The position numbers and the translations under genes are program-made. A DNA stretch of 64,000 bases from Neobacillus sp. PS3-34 (GTDB lineage Bacteria; Bacillota; Bacilli; Bacillales; Cytobacillaceae): positions 1,178,001-1,242,000 of the forward strand of contig NZ_CP133267.1 of the NCBI RefSeq assembly GCF_030915465.1. Reading direction: 5' to 3'. Shown piece by piece: positions 18,403 through 27,829 of the stretch. Each line of letters opens with the position of its first letter. Positions within the stretch are counted from its first letter, which is position 1. A model generated the notes under the pieces. The model made no database searches. It saw only the letters and a program-made list of their open reading frames with translations, and was not told where the DNA came from.

Positions 18403-19125
18403 ATGCAATTTCCAAGAGGAACAATCAATGAAATTACTTTTGAAAGTAAAGCTCTCGGGGAAGAGATCGAAGTTCTTGTTTATCTTCCGGCTAACTTTTC
18501 GCCTTTATACAAATATTCCCTTCTTATAGCACAGGATGGCCGCGACTATTTCCAGCTCGGCCGGATAGGCAGGCTTGCAGATGAGCTCCTTTACGAGAGG
18601 GAAATTGAAAACGCTATTATTGTTGGTATTCCCTACAAAAATGTAAAGGACAGACGAAGAAAATATCACCCCGACGGTGAGCAGCATGAAGCATATATCC
18701 GTTTTTTGGCACATGAACTAGTACCTTTTCTAGATAAGGAATATCCTACCTATCACATGGGTTCAACACGTGCCCTCATCGGGGATTCTCTTGCAGCGAC
18801 TGTTTCATTGATGACAGCTCTGCAATATCCGCACACATTTGGAAAAGTTCTACTTCAGTCTCCATACGTCGATTCAAAGGTCCTTGAAGCCGTTAAAAGC
18901 TTTCGTGAACCGCAGCTGCTGGATGTTTATCATGTCGTTGGCAGCCATGAGACAGAAGTCCAGACTACCGATGGAAAAACAAGCAATTTTCTTGACCCGA
19001 ACAGGCAGCTTTCCGAACTCTTCAACAGCAGAGAGTTCACTTATTATTACGAAGAGTTTGCAGGTGACCATACATGGACATACTGGCAGCCAGATTTGAA
19101 ACGAGCGCTCCAGAAAATGTTTTAA
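18403..19125 (+). CDS. yjcH: Putative esterase, YjcH family
   Basis: 240 residues of alpha/beta hydrolase fold of the esterase D/enterochelin-esterase-like type. The elements are LLIAQDGRDYF, the nucleophile region ALIGDSLAATVS (GDSLA) and a C-terminal histidine in AGDHTWTYW. No signal peptide. The family is known from B. subtilis yjcH, which lies in the same yjcF-yjcG-yjcH order as here. The natural substrate is unknown. Confidence 0.85.
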   Translation: MQFPRGTINEITFESKALGEEIEVLVYLPANFSPLYKYSLLIAQDGRDYFQLGRIGRLADELLYEREIENAIIVGIPYKNVKDRRRKYHPDGEQHEAYIRFLAHELVPFLDKEYPTYHMGSTRALIGDSLAATVSLMTALQYPHTFGKVLLQSPYVDSKVLEAVKSFREPQLLDVYHVVGSHETEVQTTDGKTSNFLDPNRQLSELFNSREFTYYYEEFAGDHTWTYWQPDLKRALQKMF

Positions 19126-19277
19126 AGGTATTTTTGCTTATTTTGGGCCAATTGAGTAATATATTTAGAAAATTTGTTATAATAATAGTTGGCCTTTACT
19201 CTTGAGCCTGGAATTTTTCTATCTTGAAATATTTTTATATAATAGAAGAACAATACTTAAATCATGGAGGTAACTGT

Positions 19278-19799
19278 ATGAAATATGGAGTAGTCATTTT
19301 CCCATCTAAATCCCTGCAAGACCTTGCAAATTCCTACCGTAAGCGCTACGACCCTCATTATGCCTTAATCACACCGCATTTGACGTTGAAAAATTCCTTT
19401 GAAGCAACCGATGCTGAAGCAAAGGAACTGGCTGACAAGCTTCGCCATGTGGCCAAAAATTACAATCCATTTACCTTAAAGGCGACTAAAATCAGTTCCT
19501 TCTCCCCTGTAAATAATGTAATTTATTTAAAGGTTGAGCCTACTCAAGAACTCGAAGGACTCCATCAGGACATAAACCAGGAAATACAGCAGCCAGATAA
19601 CTCCATTGAATTTGCATTTGTTCCTCATATAACAATTGGGCAAAAGCTCTCGGATGATGAGCATTCTGATGTTTATGGATCACTAAGAATGCAGAGCGTT
19701 CAACACGAAGAAACAGTCGACCGTATCCATCTTCTTTACCAATTAGACAACGGATCCTGGACTGTATACGAAACATTCCGTCTTGGAAAGGATGCATAA
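19278..19799 (+). CDS. yjcG: YjcG-family 2H phosphoesterase (2'-5' RNA ligase superfamily)
   Basis: 173 residues from the ATG at 19278, chosen because GGAGG lies just upstream; the longer open frame has no support. The two H-x-T motifs of the 2H phosphoesterase superfamily are present: TPHLTLKN and VPHITIGQ. These enzymes handle 2',3'-cyclic or 2'-5' phosphodiester bonds. The physiological substrate of YjcG is not known. The gene is followed three bases later by yjcF. Confidence 0.9.
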   Translation: MKYGVVIFPSKSLQDLANSYRKRYDPHYALITPHLTLKNSFEATDAEAKELADKLRHVAKNYNPFTLKATKISSFSPVNNVIYLKVEPTQELEGLHQDINQEIQQPDNSIEFAFVPHITIGQKLSDDEHSDVYGSLRMQSVQHEETVDRIHLLYQLDNGSWTVYETFRLGKDA

Positions 19800-19802
19800 G
19801 AA

Positions 19803-20225
19803 GTGAACGTTAAAATCGTTTCCTCTCAACAAGAATTAGATGACGCATTCTCCGTTCGGAAAAAGGTATTTATTGAAGAGCAGAATGTACCAGCCGAGGA
19901 AGAGATTGATCAATACGAAGATGACTGTGTGCACTTTGTCCTTTACAATGGAGAGCAGCCTTCAGGTGCCTGCCGCTTCCGTGTGGTAGATGGCTACGGC
20001 AAAGTGGAGCGGATATGTGTAATGAAGGACCAGCGTAAAAGTGGCGCAGGAAAAGCCATTATGAAAGCGATTGAAAAACATGCCCAGGAAAACGGCGTCC
20101 AAAGGTTAAAACTGAATGCACAGACACACGCAATACCATTCTATAGCGGTCTTGGCTATGATACTGTATCCGAAGAATTTTTAGACGCGGGAATCCCGCA
20201 TAAAACAATGGTGAAATCTATTTGA
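19803..20225 (+). CDS. yjcF: GNAT family N-acetyltransferase, YjcF type
   Basis: 140 residues, GTG start. A GNAT fold is shown by VERICVMKDQRKSGAGKAIM, the acetyl-CoA pyrophosphate loop being QRKSGAGKA, followed by LNAQTHAIPFYSGLGY. N-terminal FIEEQNVPAEEEID is typical of the YjcF/ElaA-like group. It ends the yjcH-yjcG-yjcF unit, with a terminator immediately after. Substrate unknown. Confidence 0.92.
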   Translation: MNVKIVSSQQELDDAFSVRKKVFIEEQNVPAEEEIDQYEDDCVHFVLYNGEQPSGACRFRVVDGYGKVERICVMKDQRKSGAGKAIMKAIEKHAQENGVQRLKLNAQTHAIPFYSGLGYDTVSEEFLDAGIPHKTMVKSI

Positions 20226-20230
20226 ACAAA

Positions 20231-20276
20231 ATGAAAAAAGCTCTTACCTGTTTTTAAAGGTTAAGAGCTTTTTCAT
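20231..20276. terminator. Bidirectional intrinsic terminator
   Basis: AAAAAGCTCTTA / TTAAGAGCTTTTT hairpin between the convergent yjcF and the minus-strand hypothetical gene, with T tracts on both strands. Confidence 0.85.
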
Positions 20277-20555
20277 TTAAACAGACTCATTAAACAGTTT
20301 TCCTTTTCCTGTCATTTCACTATATACTTTTTCGATTCGCTTTCTTTTATAAGTATTTTTTTCACCCTCAAGCGCACTTATCCCAAAAGAAGAGAAAATG
20401 CTGGCTGCTTCTTCTTTACGTGATACCTCTGTCCTTTTTTCAATCGGCTGCATTCTTTCAATTGGAATAATCTTAAAGGGATCATATTTCAATCCAATTT
20501 CTCTATTTTGGTATTGAGCATATTGATAATGATTAACAGGGGCTATATATCCCAT
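20277..20555 (-). CDS. Hypothetical protein
   Basis: 92 residues from the ATG at 20555, which has GAGGTG just upstream. It begins MGYIAPVNHYQYAQYQNRE and has a basic middle section (NTYKRKRIEKVYSEM). There is no signal peptide or membrane segment. I do not recognise a functional domain. It is divergent from the yjcD helicase gene. Confidence 0.65.
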   Translation of the reverse strand: MGYIAPVNHYQYAQYQNREIGLKYDPFKIIPIERMQPIEKRTEVSRKEEAASIFSSFGISALEGEKNTYKRKRIEKVYSEMTGKGKLFNESV

Positions 20556-20716
20556 CGCCAGCACCTCTTTCATCTCTTATGAAGAATTTTATGTATCTAT
20601 TTGTTGTTTTTATACCCCATTATCCGGGAATGAAACAGAAAGAATCCTTTATGGATGACATCATTTTTGTTATCATAGAGTTTGTGTTATTTTTCACGGA
20701 AAATGAGGGAATACCC

Positions 20717-23015
20717 ATGAAGTCTGCCAATTATCAAGGCCGCCTTATACATTTAAATAAACTCGGAAGAGATGAATATCAGAAACTATATTTAGCTGGA
20801 AAAAATGGAGAATTGGAGTGCCCTGTCTGTTCGGAAAAAGTTCGGCTTTATCTCGGGATCGAACAACTGCCTCACTTTTATCATATTCATAAGCTTGAAA
20901 AAAGTTGTCCTGAATCTGAATTAGAAATTGCCTCACCTAAAGCAATACAGGAAAGCGTTGAACGGGAAGGATTCATACTTCCCCAATCAAGGGCGGTTTC
21001 TGAAGTTGCAGCAACAGTATCCCCTTTTCAGCCAGCTAAGCGCATTCAGCCAAATATCCCATTGCCCGAAAGAACCGAAACAGCTCCTAGATCCTTCCCC
21101 TTGTATCTTGAAGAATTGAACAAAGCTGGGGTTAGCCTGGACTCCAGCCAGGCTGCTGCTGTTATGGAAACTGAAGGGCCATTGCTTGTTTTAGCCGGTG
21201 CGGGAAGCGGCAAAACGAGGGTTTTGACTGCCCGAACCGCTTATATGCTCGAAGCTAGGCATATTGATCCGAAAACGATGATGCTTGTCACTTTCACAAG
21301 CAAGGCTGCAGGCGAAATGAAAAACAGGCTGCACGCTTACCCCGGTCTAAGCAGGCAAAAAGTGAACCAACTCGTTGCCGGTACATTTCATAGTATTTTT
21401 TATCGAATTCTAATGTTCCACGAACCTGCAAAATGGTCTTCCGATAAATTGCTGAAAAAAGAATGGCAGAAAGAAAAAATCATCAAAGAAGCTGGAAAGC
21501 AGCTCGACTTATCGGAAAAAGATTTTGCTTTCGACCTTGTTCTTCAGCAAATCGGTTTTTGGAAAAATTCCATGCAGCTCCCACAAGACGTTAACCCGGT
21601 TTCTGAATGGGAGGAAAATGCCGTTTTCCTTTATGAAAAATACGAGGAATATAAGCAGCGTGAAGGCTTGTTTGATTTTGATGATATGCTGCTTGGATGC
21701 TATCGACTTTTCCTTTCCACCCCGGCTCTTCTGGAAAAATATCAGGATCGTCTTCAATATTTTTTGATTGATGAATTTCAGGATATAAACAAGGTTCAGT
21801 ATGAGCTGATCAAGCAATTGTCAGCTAAAAATAAAAACATTTGTGCGGTTGGGGATGATGACCAGAGCATTTATTCTTTTCGGGGCAGTGATCCTGCATA
21901 TTTGTTGGAATTTGAAAAAGACTTTCCGAATGCCAAATTGGTCATATTAGATGAAAATTACCGTTCATCCAATGAAATTGTGTCTGCGGCCAATCATATC
22001 ATTACCGCAAATAAGTGGCGGAGGGCAAAAAAGATGAAGCCGCAATTTGCAACCGGCGATGACCCTATCCTCTTTTTCCCATACGATGAAGAGGAAGAGG
22101 CAACGATCATTGTCACAGATATCCAGGAGAAAATTGCGAATGGAGCAAATCCTTCTGATTTTGCGATTCTTTACCGGACACATGCAGGATCAAGAGCTAT
22201 TTTTGAACGGCTTGCCAGCTCCAATCTTCCCTTCAGGCTGGAACAGGATGCGGAATCCTTTTATGAAAGAAGAACGGTTAAAAGCATTCTTTCATTTTTG
22301 AAAATAAGTTTAGATGAGGATGATCCTACAGCTCTTTCTTTTATACTCGGCCTTTATTCCTTCGGCAAAACGCGTTAAGTGACGTAAAGGCTGCAAGCAT
22401 TTTGCAGGATTGCAGTTTTCTGGAAGCACTTCTCCATTTAAAAACGGGACATGCCTTCCAAGAGAGAAAACTAAAGAATACAGTCAGTATTATCCGTTCA
22501 CTTAAGCATAAAGAACCGCTTAAAGCGATTGATGCAATTGAAAAGGAAATTGGATTTCAGGATTACTTAAAAAAGAGAGGCAATGAAGGAAATAAACTTG
22601 AAAAGGGATCTGATGATGTTAAGGATTTGAAGGTCGCAGCTAGAAATTTTGACTCCATACAAGCACTTTTAGAACATGCTGATCATATGGCCGCCATGAA
22701 TAAAGAAATTAAAAACCTGAGCAAGCATTTTCTTGACGCCATTACGCTTAGCACAATACATCGGTCAAAGGCATCGAATATAACACCGTTTATATCCTTG
22801 GTTCTGTGGATGGAAGCCTTCCGCATGATTATGCTCTTGAAAGCTTGCGTAACGGTGACAGTAAGCCTCTTGAGGAGGAGCGAAGGCTTCTCTATGTTGC
22901 CGTTACCCGTGCCAAACAAAACCTGTTCATTTCCGTTCCGGAAAATAGAAGAGGGAAAAAGGCGAACCGTTCGCGATTTTTGCAGCCAATTATGAAGCAT
23001 ACGAATCAAACCTAA
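20717..23015 (+). CDS. yjcD: UvrD/Rep-type DNA helicase, YjcD family (frameshifted)
   Basis: Superfamily 1 helicase of ~765 residues. The start at 20717 follows a TGAGGGA site. Residues ~1-75 form a zinc-type module (LECPVCSEKV ... HFYHIHKLEKSC) like the N-terminus of CoiA. Helicase motifs follow: GAGSGKTR, LIDEFQDIN, VGDDDQSIYSFRG and LDENYRS. The frame breaks near 22350 and again near 22770, where TCAAAGG lacks an A. Correcting this gives STIHRSKGIEYNTVYI and RLLYVAVTRAKQNLF, and the stop at 23015. Both breaks look like sequencing errors. The family is 3'-5' helicases, but the cellular role is unknown. Confidence 0.85.
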
Positions 23016-23065
23016 TCCATATTATTAACTTCTTGCCCATAATCTTGTTTTGAGGAAAAAAGAAA

Positions 23066-23100
23066 GGGGACCTGATGATTTCGGGTCCCCTCTCTTTATT
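23066..23100 (+). terminator. Intrinsic terminator after yjcD
   Basis: GGGGACC / GGGTCCCC stem followed by TCTCTTTATTT on the plus strand; it overlaps the end of the convergent spoVIF gene. Confidence 0.75.
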
Positions 23101-23350
23101 TCTTATTAATCATTTTAGAAATGGCATTGAAATCAAGCTGTTTTCCATCTTTGACTATCGATTGGACAATTTTATCTTCTGTTTCTTTTGGAACAGGCTT
23201 GTTAGCAATTTGCGAAACCCTACGGATCACATTACGGACCGTCTTCTCATCCTTGAAGTTCGCATTTTGCAATGAATTTGCCAAGTCGAATATATCCTTC
23301 ATATTTACGCCTGTTTTCTTTTCAATATTTTTAAAAAAGCCATTATCCAT
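23096..23350 (-). CDS. spoVIF: Stage VI sporulation protein F
   Basis: 84 residues, in line with B. subtilis SpoVIF (YjcC). It begins MDNGFFKNIEKKTGVNMKDIFDLANSLQ and contains RNVIRRVSQIANKPVPKE, characteristic of the family. SpoVIF takes part in spore coat assembly and expression of GerE-dependent coat genes. I use the ATG at 23350 rather than the GTG four codons earlier, which is too close to the GGAG. It lies upstream of other spore genes on the same strand. Confidence 0.9.
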   Translation of the reverse strand: MDNGFFKNIEKKTGVNMKDIFDLANSLQNANFKDEKTVRNVIRRVSQIANKPVPKETEDKIVQSIVKDGKQLDFNAISKMINKK

Positions 23351-23414
23351 ATGACTGATCACGCTCCTTCATAAACTACTTTATTCTATGAAGGAAGCAG
23401 CAAATGGTGAAACT

Positions 23415-23449
23415 GAAAAAAGAAAGAGGCTGTACTATTTAGCCAGCCC
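23415..23449 (-). terminator. Intrinsic terminator after yjcZ-like gene
   Basis: GGCTG / CAGCC hairpin on the minus strand followed by a pyrimidine-rich CTCTTTCTTTTTT. Confidence 0.7.
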
Positions 23450-23471
23450 CCTGTTCTTTTCCGGTTAATTA

Positions 23472-23606
23472 TTAAATGAAGCTTGCACCCACAATAATTA
23501 ACAGGATAAATAATACGACGATTAGTACGAAAGTAGAACCTCCTCCGTATCCATAGCCGCCGCCGTAGCCGTAGCCATAGCCACATCCACCGTAACCCCA
23601 GCCCAT
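23472..23606 (-). CDS. YjcZ-family tiny sporulation membrane protein
   Basis: 44 residues. The first half is glycine/tyrosine-rich ([18 protein letters not shown]) and the second is a single hydrophobic segment ([18 protein letters not shown]). This is the composition of the YjcZ family of very small spore-associated membrane proteins that are common in Bacillus. A GAGGTGA ribosome site is eight bases upstream. It probably sits in spore coat or membrane layers; the exact function is unknown. Confidence 0.88.
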   Translation of the reverse strand: MGWGYGGCGYGYGYGGGYGYGGGSTFVLIVVLFILLIIVGASFI

Positions 23607-23712
23607 AAGTACTCACCTCACTTTGGTTATCTCATTAATAACATATGAGACATAACAAAAATTGTATAGGCGAGCTCCCTAAACTTGAAAAAGTTTGGAT
23701 TGTTCCCTTCAC

Positions 23713-24069
23713 TTATCCTTTTGGTTTAAAGATTAGTGCTCCAATAAATCCAAAAATGATTGCGGCAGAAATACCAGAACTTGTTACTTCGAACATTCCT
23801 GTCAGGACTCCAACTATTCCGTGCAGCTTGGCTTCCTGCAATGCACCATGTACAAGGGAGTTTCCAAAACTCGTTATCGGAATTGTAGCTCCTGCACCAG
23901 CGAAATCGATAAGCGGTTCATATAATCCAAATCCGTCTAGAACTGCTCCAGCGACAACAAGAAGGCTCAGCGTATGGCCTGGTGTCAGTTTTGCGACATC
24001 AAATAAAAGCTGGCCGATGACACAAATAAGTCCTCCAACTACAAACGCCCAGAAAAACATCGCTAGCAT
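23713..24069 (-). CDS. spoVAE: Stage V sporulation protein AE
   Basis: 118 residues, a polytopic membrane protein with about four hydrophobic segments and the typical [18 protein letters not shown] start and [17 protein letters not shown] motif. SpoVA proteins form the channel that moves dipicolinic acid into the forespore and out at germination. The ATG at 24060 is an alternative start. It follows spoVAD by four bases and closes the spoVAC-spoVAD-spoVAE cluster. Confidence 0.93.
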   Translation of the reverse strand: MLAMFFWAFVVGGLICVIGQLLFDVAKLTPGHTLSLLVVAGAVLDGFGLYEPLIDFAGAGATIPITSFGNSLVHGALQEAKLHGIVGVLTGMFEVTSSGISAAIIFGFIGALIFKPKG

Positions 24070-24073
24070 CCAC

Positions 24074-25099
24074 TCACCCCTTTTCCCCCTGCATTTCTAT
24101 TGATACAGCATGGGCAATACATGGGATGCTTTCATTCTGCTGGAATGTCAGCGGAGACAGTAAAGCACCCGTTGCAACCACAAGAATCCTTTTAAAGGAG
24201 CCCCTTTTCATTTCATTTAATAGATGTCCATATAAGACTGTGGCGGAACACCCCGCGCCGCTCCCACCTGATTGGACTGGCTGGTCCTCTTTATAGATAA
24301 GCAGCCCGCAATCCTGGAATTGGCTGCGTTCAATCTTTAGACCGCTATTTGTTAACAATTCAAATGCGGTCTCCTGCCAATTCTGCCCAGGTCACCTGTA
24401 ACAATCAGATCATAATAGGAAGGCTCGAGCTCCATATCCCTAAAATGTGCCATAATGGTATCGGCTGCAGCAGGTGCCATGGCACCTCCCATATTAAAAG
24501 GGTCTGTCAATCCCATATCGATTACCTTTCCAATTGTAGCGGACGTGGTTACGGGATTTTGAGATGATCCATCGTTTTCACAGACGAGCGCAACTCCGGC
24601 GCCTGTTACGGTCCATTGAGCTGTGGGAGGCTTCTGCCCACCGTATTCTGTCGGATATCTGAATTGTTTTTCTACCGCGGAATTATGGCTTGATGCACCG
24701 GTTAGAATATGATGTGCTCCGGAATAATTAATAATAAAGGAAGCCAAGGCAAGGCCTTTCCATCGAGGTTGAGCAGGCGCCGAACAATCCAAAATACGGA
24801 ACCTGCATCGTCCTTGCTGCTAAGCTCGTGGGTGTAATCTGGTTAATTAAGTCTCCTGCCATAATAAACTGCACTTGTTCTTTTTGCAGGCTGCTTTTTT
24901 CCAAGGCGGTATGCATTGCTTCTTCTATCATTACCCGATGGGCCTTTTCGTAGGATTCCACTCCCATCCATAAATCCTCATGAAGTACATCAAAATCATT
25001 AGCCAGAAGACCATTTGCTTCAAATGGTCCGCCAGATACCCCTGTAGCCCTTATCATGGGACGGTTTTGAAAAATCCATGTTTGATGTCCCTTTAACAA
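24074..25099 (-). CDS. spoVAD: Stage V sporulation protein AD (two frameshifts)
   Basis: About 340 residues with a thiolase-like fold. The fragments read [16 protein letters not shown], then [15 protein letters not shown] after removing an extra A near 24760. They continue to [25 protein letters not shown] after restoring a G near 24375. The start is a TTG directly after the spoVAC stop. SpoVAD binds dipicolinic acid and is essential for its uptake into spores. The active-site-like cysteine region GACSTS is intact. The indels most likely reflect sequencing error, because both flanking spoVA genes are otherwise sound. Confidence 0.9.
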
Positions 25100-25575
25100 T
25101 TACAAAACCCCCCATATCACCAATAATGTTTTTATCAGTGCAACAACAAAAGCTGAAAAAACTCCAAATAGAATTACGGACCCTGCAAGCTTAAACATAT
25201 TGCCGCCGACACCTAATACAAACCCTTCTGTCCGATGCTCGATCGCTGCGGAGATAACAGCATTCCCAAAGCCCGTAACCGGAACTGCGCTCCCTGCTCC
25301 AGCGAATTGTGCAATACGGTCATATACTCCAAAACCTGTTAACAGCATAGAAAAGAACACCATTGTAGCAACTGTGGGATTCCCTGATGTCTGCTCGGTA
25401 AAATTAAAAAAGTAAATATAAAAATAGCTGACCGCCTGTCCAATTGCACAAATGATACCGCCGACTAAAAAGGCTTTTAAGCAGTTTTTCAAAACGGGCC
25501 TCTTTAATTCATGCTTTTGCTGCAGCTGCTGATATTGCTGCTGTGCAGGAGTTACCTTTTTTTCTTACTCGCCAT
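25100..25575 (-). CDS. spoVAC: Stage V sporulation protein AC (frameshift near the start)
   Basis: 158 residues if one A is restored in an A-run at 25557-25563. The start then reads MASKKKKVTPAQQQYQQLQQKHE and joins the clear SpoVAC body (VGGIICAIGQAVSYFYIYFF ... FAGAGSAVPVTGFGNAV). Without that correction the first ~27 residues are lost. SpoVAC is a mechanosensitive-type membrane component of the dipicolinic acid channel. It is the first gene of the spoVA trio, with spoVAD following without a gap. Confidence 0.93.
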
Positions 25576-25590
25576 TTTGCATCCCCTTCC

Positions 25591-26058
25591 TCATGCTGAT
25601 TCATCCTTCAGTTTGATGATTTTTTGTAATTCTTTTTCTGCTTTTTTCTTCGGCAATCCCTTGTCTTTGACTCGTTCCTTCAGTTTTACTGCCTCCAGAA
25701 AAATTTTATAATCGCTTGAGACTGTAAAATTCTCATCAGGATATTTCTCCTCCAGCAATTTGTTTATCTTCTTCTCAATGGCTTTCATCCGGAACCGCTG
25801 CAAATGCTTTACCTTATAAGCAACCAGAGTATCCTTTTTTCCTTCTATAACTGCGACATCATAAATTTCCGAAATCGAACTGATATCATGCTTTATATTT
25901 TCAGCATGATTTTTTTGCCCATTGGCAATATGAATTGGGGCTGGGTTCGTTACTTTAAGGAGTGCACTTTTACTTTCGTTCCCCTGGTTCGACTCACAGC
26001 CTGATAACAGAAAAATAAACAAAATCGTGATTTGGATTTGCCAATTTATTGCTCGCAT
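25591..26058 (-). CDS. YhcN/YlaJ-family sporulation lipoprotein
   Basis: 155 residues from the ATG at 26058 (AAGGTGG site). A lipoprotein signal peptide ends in LLSGC, so the mature protein is anchored at the outer face of a membrane. The body (HAENIKHDISSISEIYDVAVIEGKKDTLVAYKVKHLQRFRMKAIEKKI) matches the YhcN/YlaJ family of spore inner-membrane lipoproteins. It lies 15 bases upstream of spoVAC and may be transcribed with the spoVA genes. It ends in a charged lysine-rich tail. Confidence 0.88.
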   Translation of the reverse strand: MRAINWQIQITILFIFLLSGCESNQGNESKSALLKVTNPAPIHIANGQKNHAENIKHDISSISEIYDVAVIEGKKDTLVAYKVKHLQRFRMKAIEKKINKLLEEKYPDENFTVSSDYKIFLEAVKLKERVKDKGLPKKKAEKELQKIIKLKDESA

Positions 26059-26174
26059 ATTTCCACCTTCCCTGACCATCTTATGTATTATCACCTGCAG
26101 TTTATATTTTTATATTTCAACAATTGAGCTCAATATATGTACAATGTTTTTTTATATCCTTTTCGTAGAAATAA

Positions 26175-26208
26175 TAAAAAACCCGCCTATCCCAAATAGA
26201 CGAGTTTT
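26175..26208 (-). terminator. Intrinsic terminator
   Basis: Minus strand AAAACTCGTCTA / TAGGCGGGTTTT stem with G-U pairs followed by a T tract, after the short Cys/Gly-tailed ORF. Confidence 0.75.
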
Positions 26209-26219
26209 GAAATCTTTTT

Positions 26220-26357
26220 TTATCTTTTTTTACCGCAGCCACAGCCGCCTTTTTTGCGGCGCCTTTTGGTAGTTCCTTGAACTGCATTCATTTGTTTTGA
26301 ACTATCTTCTTTTTCCTGTTTTGGTTTAGGTTCTTTTTCCGATGGCGACTCATGCAT
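26220..26357 (-). CDS. Short Lys-rich protein with GGCGCG tail
   Basis: 45 residues (MHESPSEKEPKPKQEKED ... TTKRRRKKGGCGCGKKR). The highly charged disordered N-terminus and a C-terminal CGC flanked by lysines resemble small spore-coat-associated peptides. The ribosome site is weak (GGACTG) but a terminator follows directly. I do not recognise a named family. The location among spore genes is the only functional hint. Confidence 0.6.
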   Translation of the reverse strand: MHESPSEKEPKPKQEKEDSSKQMNAVQGTTKRRRKKGGCGCGKKR

Positions 26358-26442
26358 CTATAACAGTCCTTTCAATATTATTTTTCATCACATTATTTTA
26401 TGAATTTCAAAGGGATTGGTTTGTACAACAGCTGCGAAATGA

Positions 26443-26787
26443 TTAGTCTTTCGAAAAATGATATTGAATAATAGACGCGCATCCAGCGATCGCCAAAATT
26501 GTAATAACAGGAATTGAATAAAAAGGGATTAGTTTATAAGAACTATAAAGCACGACAGTACACCAAAAACCAGTACACCAATGACAGCTTAACAATTCAC
26601 CGATCCAGTATCGCAATCCTGTTCCCTTTATTTCAATGAACGTTTCTGTACTGCCATCAGGAAGGGTTTCTTCAATAGTTAAATGAAATGGCCGACGAAG
26701 AAATTCAGTTATCTTATCATATACGACCAGCCGTGTAAGCCGAAAGCTGGCAAAAATTAGCAGAACAAAATCCAGCCAACTATCCAT
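26443..26787 (-). CDS. yjcA: YjcA family (DUF1360) sporulation membrane protein
   Basis: 114 residues with two or three membrane segments. DUF1360 features are FASFRLTRLVVYDKI near the start and ELLSCHWCTGFWCTVVLY, whose CHWC motif is conserved. B. subtilis YjcA is a sigma-K-era spore protein of unknown activity. The ribosome site is AAGGAGG. It lies upstream of the small spore genes on the same strand. Confidence 0.9.
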   Translation of the reverse strand: MDSWLDFVLLIFASFRLTRLVVYDKITEFLRRPFHLTIEETLPDGSTETFIEIKGTGLRYWIGELLSCHWCTGFWCTVVLYSSYKLIPFYSIPVITILAIAGCASIIQYHFSKD

Positions 26788-26923
26788 CCTATTTCCTCCT
26801 TAAGGTTTTTTATACCACTCATATAAAAACATCACTCTATCCTATTCAAATGTGAATTTCTTGAATAGGCCACTTCTCTATTAAATCGTAGGTCCTTTAT
26901 TTTATAGACCTTTTAAATTCCGA

Positions 26924-26956
26924 TAAAAAAAACCCGCCTCATTATGAGACGGGTTT
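26924..26956 (-). terminator. Intrinsic terminator after fabI
   Basis: AAACCCGTCTCAT / ATGAGGCGGGTTT hairpin with a T8 tract on the minus strand. Confidence 0.88.
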
Positions 26957-26961
26957 GATCA

Positions 26962-27732
26962 TTATAGAATATGGAATCCAGAATCAACGTGGATGTTTTC
27001 GCCAGTGATTCCGCGAGATAGGTCGCTGAATAAGAATAATGCTGTATCGCCGACTTCTTCCGGTGTAGTTGGCCTTTTAAGAGGAGCTCTTTCTTCAATT
27101 TCTTTTAAAATTGAATTAAAATCGCTTACCCCTTTTGCTGATAAAGTACGGATTGGACCTGCAGAAATGGAGTTAACGCGGATTCCATTTTTTCCAAGGT
27201 CAGCTGCAAGGTAACGGACGCTTGCATCAAGGGATGCTTTCGCCACACCCATAACATTGTAATTTGGAATGGCACGCTCACCGCCAAGGTAAGTCAATGT
27301 GACAATGCTGCCGCCCTCTGCCATTAATTCCTTTGCTTCCTTTGCTACTGCTGTCAAAGAATAAGAGCTGATATTATGTGCAAGAAGGAAGCCTTCACGC
27401 GTGGTATTCATATAATCGCCATTTAGCTCTTCTTTGTTAGCGAACGCGATACAATGAGCCACTCCATGGATTGTTCCAACTTCAGCTTTAATATCTGAAA
27501 AGCATTTCGCAACATCTTCATCTTTTGTCACATCGCATGGCAATACAATCGTTCCTTCTGCTTCCAGTGAACCAGCAAGCTCCCGGACGCTGCTTTCAAG
27601 CCTTTCACCAGCGTATGTGAAAATCAGTCTTGCGCCAGCATTGTGAAGTGATCTTGCAATTCCCCATGCGATACTGCGTTTATTGGCAACTCCCATGACA
27701 ACATAAGTTTTTCCTGCTAAAGAAAGAGTCAT
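26962..27732 (-). CDS. fabI: Enoyl-ACP reductase I
   Basis: 256 residues, a FabI-type SDR. It has GVANKRSIAWGIA for nucleotide binding and the catalytic pair in YNVMGVAKASL (Tyr-x6-Lys). It performs the last reduction in each fatty acid elongation cycle, using NAD(P)H on trans-2-enoyl-ACP in the cytoplasm. A perfect FapR operator lies 30 bp upstream, so it belongs to the FapR/malonyl-CoA regulon like fabH-fabF at the right end. Monocistronic, with its own terminator. Confidence 0.97.
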   Translation of the reverse strand: MTLSLAGKTYVVMGVANKRSIAWGIARSLHNAGARLIFTYAGERLESSVRELAGSLEAEGTIVLPCDVTKDEDVAKCFSDIKAEVGTIHGVAHCIAFANKEELNGDYMNTTREGFLLAHNISSYSLTAVAKEAKELMAEGGSIVTLTYLGGERAIPNYNVMGVAKASLDASVRYLAADLGKNGIRVNSISAGPIRTLSAKGVSDFNSILKEIEERAPLKRPTTPEEVGDTALFLFSDLSRGITGENIHVDSGFHIL

Positions 27733-27761
27733 TATTAAATCCCCCTGTTATTACAAGTTAT

Positions 27762-27780
27762 TAGTAGTTGGTACTAATTT
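27762..27780. promoter_or_regulatory. FapR operator upstream of fabI
   Basis: The near-palindrome ATTAGTAGTTGGTACTAAT matches the FapR site. FapR represses fatty acid synthesis genes until malonyl-CoA binds it. Confidence 0.88.
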
Positions 27781-27829
27781 TACACTAACATCTTAAAAAT
27801 GAAAAGCCTGGTTCAACTTCTCTGCCTAT